A stretch of DNA of 57,349 bases from Thozetella sp. PMI_491 (Eukaryota > Ascomycota > Sordariomycetes > Chaetosphaeriales > Chaetosphaeriaceae), in assembly GCA_021432635.1 (NCBI GenBank), contig MU270028.1:1-57349 (forward strand), in the 5' to 3' direction. This document shows positions 56,513 through 57,349 of the stretch, one piece after another. The notes beneath the pieces were generated by a model. It ran no database searches and was not told where the DNA came from. It worked only from the letters and a program-made list of their open reading frames with translations. The first letter of the stretch is position 1, and each line of letters starts with the position of its first letter. The position numbers and the translations under genes were made by a program.

Positions 56513-57154
56513 ATGGACGTCACCCTCTCCGACTCTACTACCAACCTCCTCTTCTTCGGGGACTACTTTAAGGCGCTCTCTATTCTCGAGACCTCGACCC
56601 TCAGATGTATTATGGCCGCCGAAGAAGTTGCTCTCATCGAGGGCTTCAAGTATTACTCCCCTTCCGAGCTACGAGATGCTTGCCAGGATATACTCAACAA
56701 CGATATGGACCACTATGCCCATGTTCGAAACCGCATCGTGTCCTTCCTCCACATGTGGGATGCAGTGACAGCAGAGAAACTTAAGTGCGATGCCGCAGGG
56801 CACCAGCCGGAGTCACGCAGATGGCTGCAGGCTTTTCTTTCTTGCGCTATCCTTGTCTCGGAGCGGGTCAAACCCGGGCTAGTAGGCCCATTCATTTTCT
56901 CGTCGCCGACTGGGAAACATGTTACTTTACACAATGACGGGGATAGTGGGTCCCTAGACAGGCCTCTCGGGAACCTTCCGGCTGCTAGCGAAGAACACAG
57001 CCTTCTAGCTGAGGAGAATTTCCAAGAAAACCAGTCTAATTACTCTTCCTCAAGCTTACATGGCGAAGATGCGGACAAGCCAACCGGCCACGCTTTAAAC
57101 CCGGTACACGTAAAGTGTGAGGATGGGGACGACGAGCTTATGGAGATGAAATGA
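56513..57154 (+). CDS. Uncharacterised protein, 213 aa
   Basis: An intronless frame with good start context (CTACCATGGACG) and a TATA-like box upstream. It is mostly helical in composition: TLRCIMAAEEVALIEGFKYY, LRDACQDILNNDMDHYAHVR and FLSCAILVSERVKPGLVGP. The C-terminal ~70 residues are Ser/Glu/Asp-rich and probably disordered, ending DGDDELMEMK. No signal peptide, membrane segment or family recognised. It appears to be a real gene with no assignable function. Confidence 0.55.
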   Translation: MDVTLSDSTTNLLFFGDYFKALSILETSTLRCIMAAEEVALIEGFKYYSPSELRDACQDILNNDMDHYAHVRNRIVSFLHMWDAVTAEKLKCDAAGHQPESRRWLQAFLSCAILVSERVKPGLVGPFIFSSPTGKHVTLHNDGDSGSLDRPLGNLPAASEEHSLLAEENFQENQSNYSSSSLHGEDADKPTGHALNPVHVKCEDGDDELMEMK

Positions 57155-57349
57155 AGCTCAGGTATGCGTTTCGAGCTAGGCTGGATAGTTACTCAATTTG
57201 ATTCGTCCCGCATTTTAAAATCTTTATGCTATATGTGAAGTCAGACTTCGTACCCTTAGATGGGCCTGGAAGCAGGGTTTTTCGGTCCGGCCACCTACCA
57301 TAAGATGATCAAATCATGCGACATGCCTCTTTTAGAGCATATGCCAATA
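57155..57349. other. Right-edge sequence
   Basis: About 195 bp after the last stop codon. No gene seen; likely 3' flank. Confidence 0.4.

Overview
The window comes from a filamentous ascomycete (Pezizomycotina). Evidence: short GT-AG introns of about 45-110 nt with CTAAC/CTGAC-type branch sites, a Zn2Cys6 transcription factor, a fungal-type NB-ARC receptor, and transposon remnants carrying C-to-T/G-to-A (RIP-like) damage. Genus is not decided; a Sordariomycete would fit. I saw no rRNA, tRNA or CRISPR. Positions 29464-29788 are an assembly gap of 325 N.

Layout. (1) 1-4750: a NOD-like receptor (SesB-like hydrolase, NB-ARC, start of TPRs) runs off the left edge, followed by a 2EXR-domain gene and a WD40 C-terminal relic. 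(2) 5100-12690: Mutator-like (MULE) elements, including a composite of two defective copies, and one arm of a ~700-bp repeat. (3) 13133-29001: a gene cluster with a Zn2Cys6 regulator (729 aa), a carotenoid/stilbene-cleaving oxygenase (521 aa), a dienelactone-hydrolase-like protein (247 aa), two divergent FAD monooxygenases (405 and 661 aa; the longer one fused to two EthD-like domains), a 5'-truncated sugar transporter and an alpha/beta hydrolase. A dead LINE and a solo LTR split the cluster in two. (4) 29049-32056: a GC-rich direct repeat around the gap, an aspartic-protease C-terminus and an apparently intact Tc1-like element. (5) 32500-46430: relics (a transcription factor, inverted repeats, ~4.4 kb of AT-rich RIP-like DNA, a GT32 glycosyltransferase). 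(6) 46982-48893: a secreted haem peroxidase whose 5' region has a mutated inverted copy 8 kb away. (7) 48894-57349: sparse genes, including a truncated fungal hypothetical, a MADS-like protein, a one-pass membrane protein and an unknown 213-aa protein.

How the genes may work together. The cluster at 13-29 kb reads as a peripheral aromatic-catabolism module: uptake, oxidative cleavage of an alkene bond such as that of a stilbene, ring hydroxylation by flavoproteins, and hydrolysis of lactone/ester intermediates, under one regulator. The enzyme families are visible in the sequence; substrate and pathway order are inference. Two shared divergent promoters and a recurring TCGGA core suggest co-regulation. 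Loss of the transporter's 5' half and the LINE insertion suggest the cluster is decaying or was recently rearranged.

Gene models with several exons were assembled by hand from splice signals and protein continuity. Where exon lengths sum to a whole number of codons with both ends known, this is stated.
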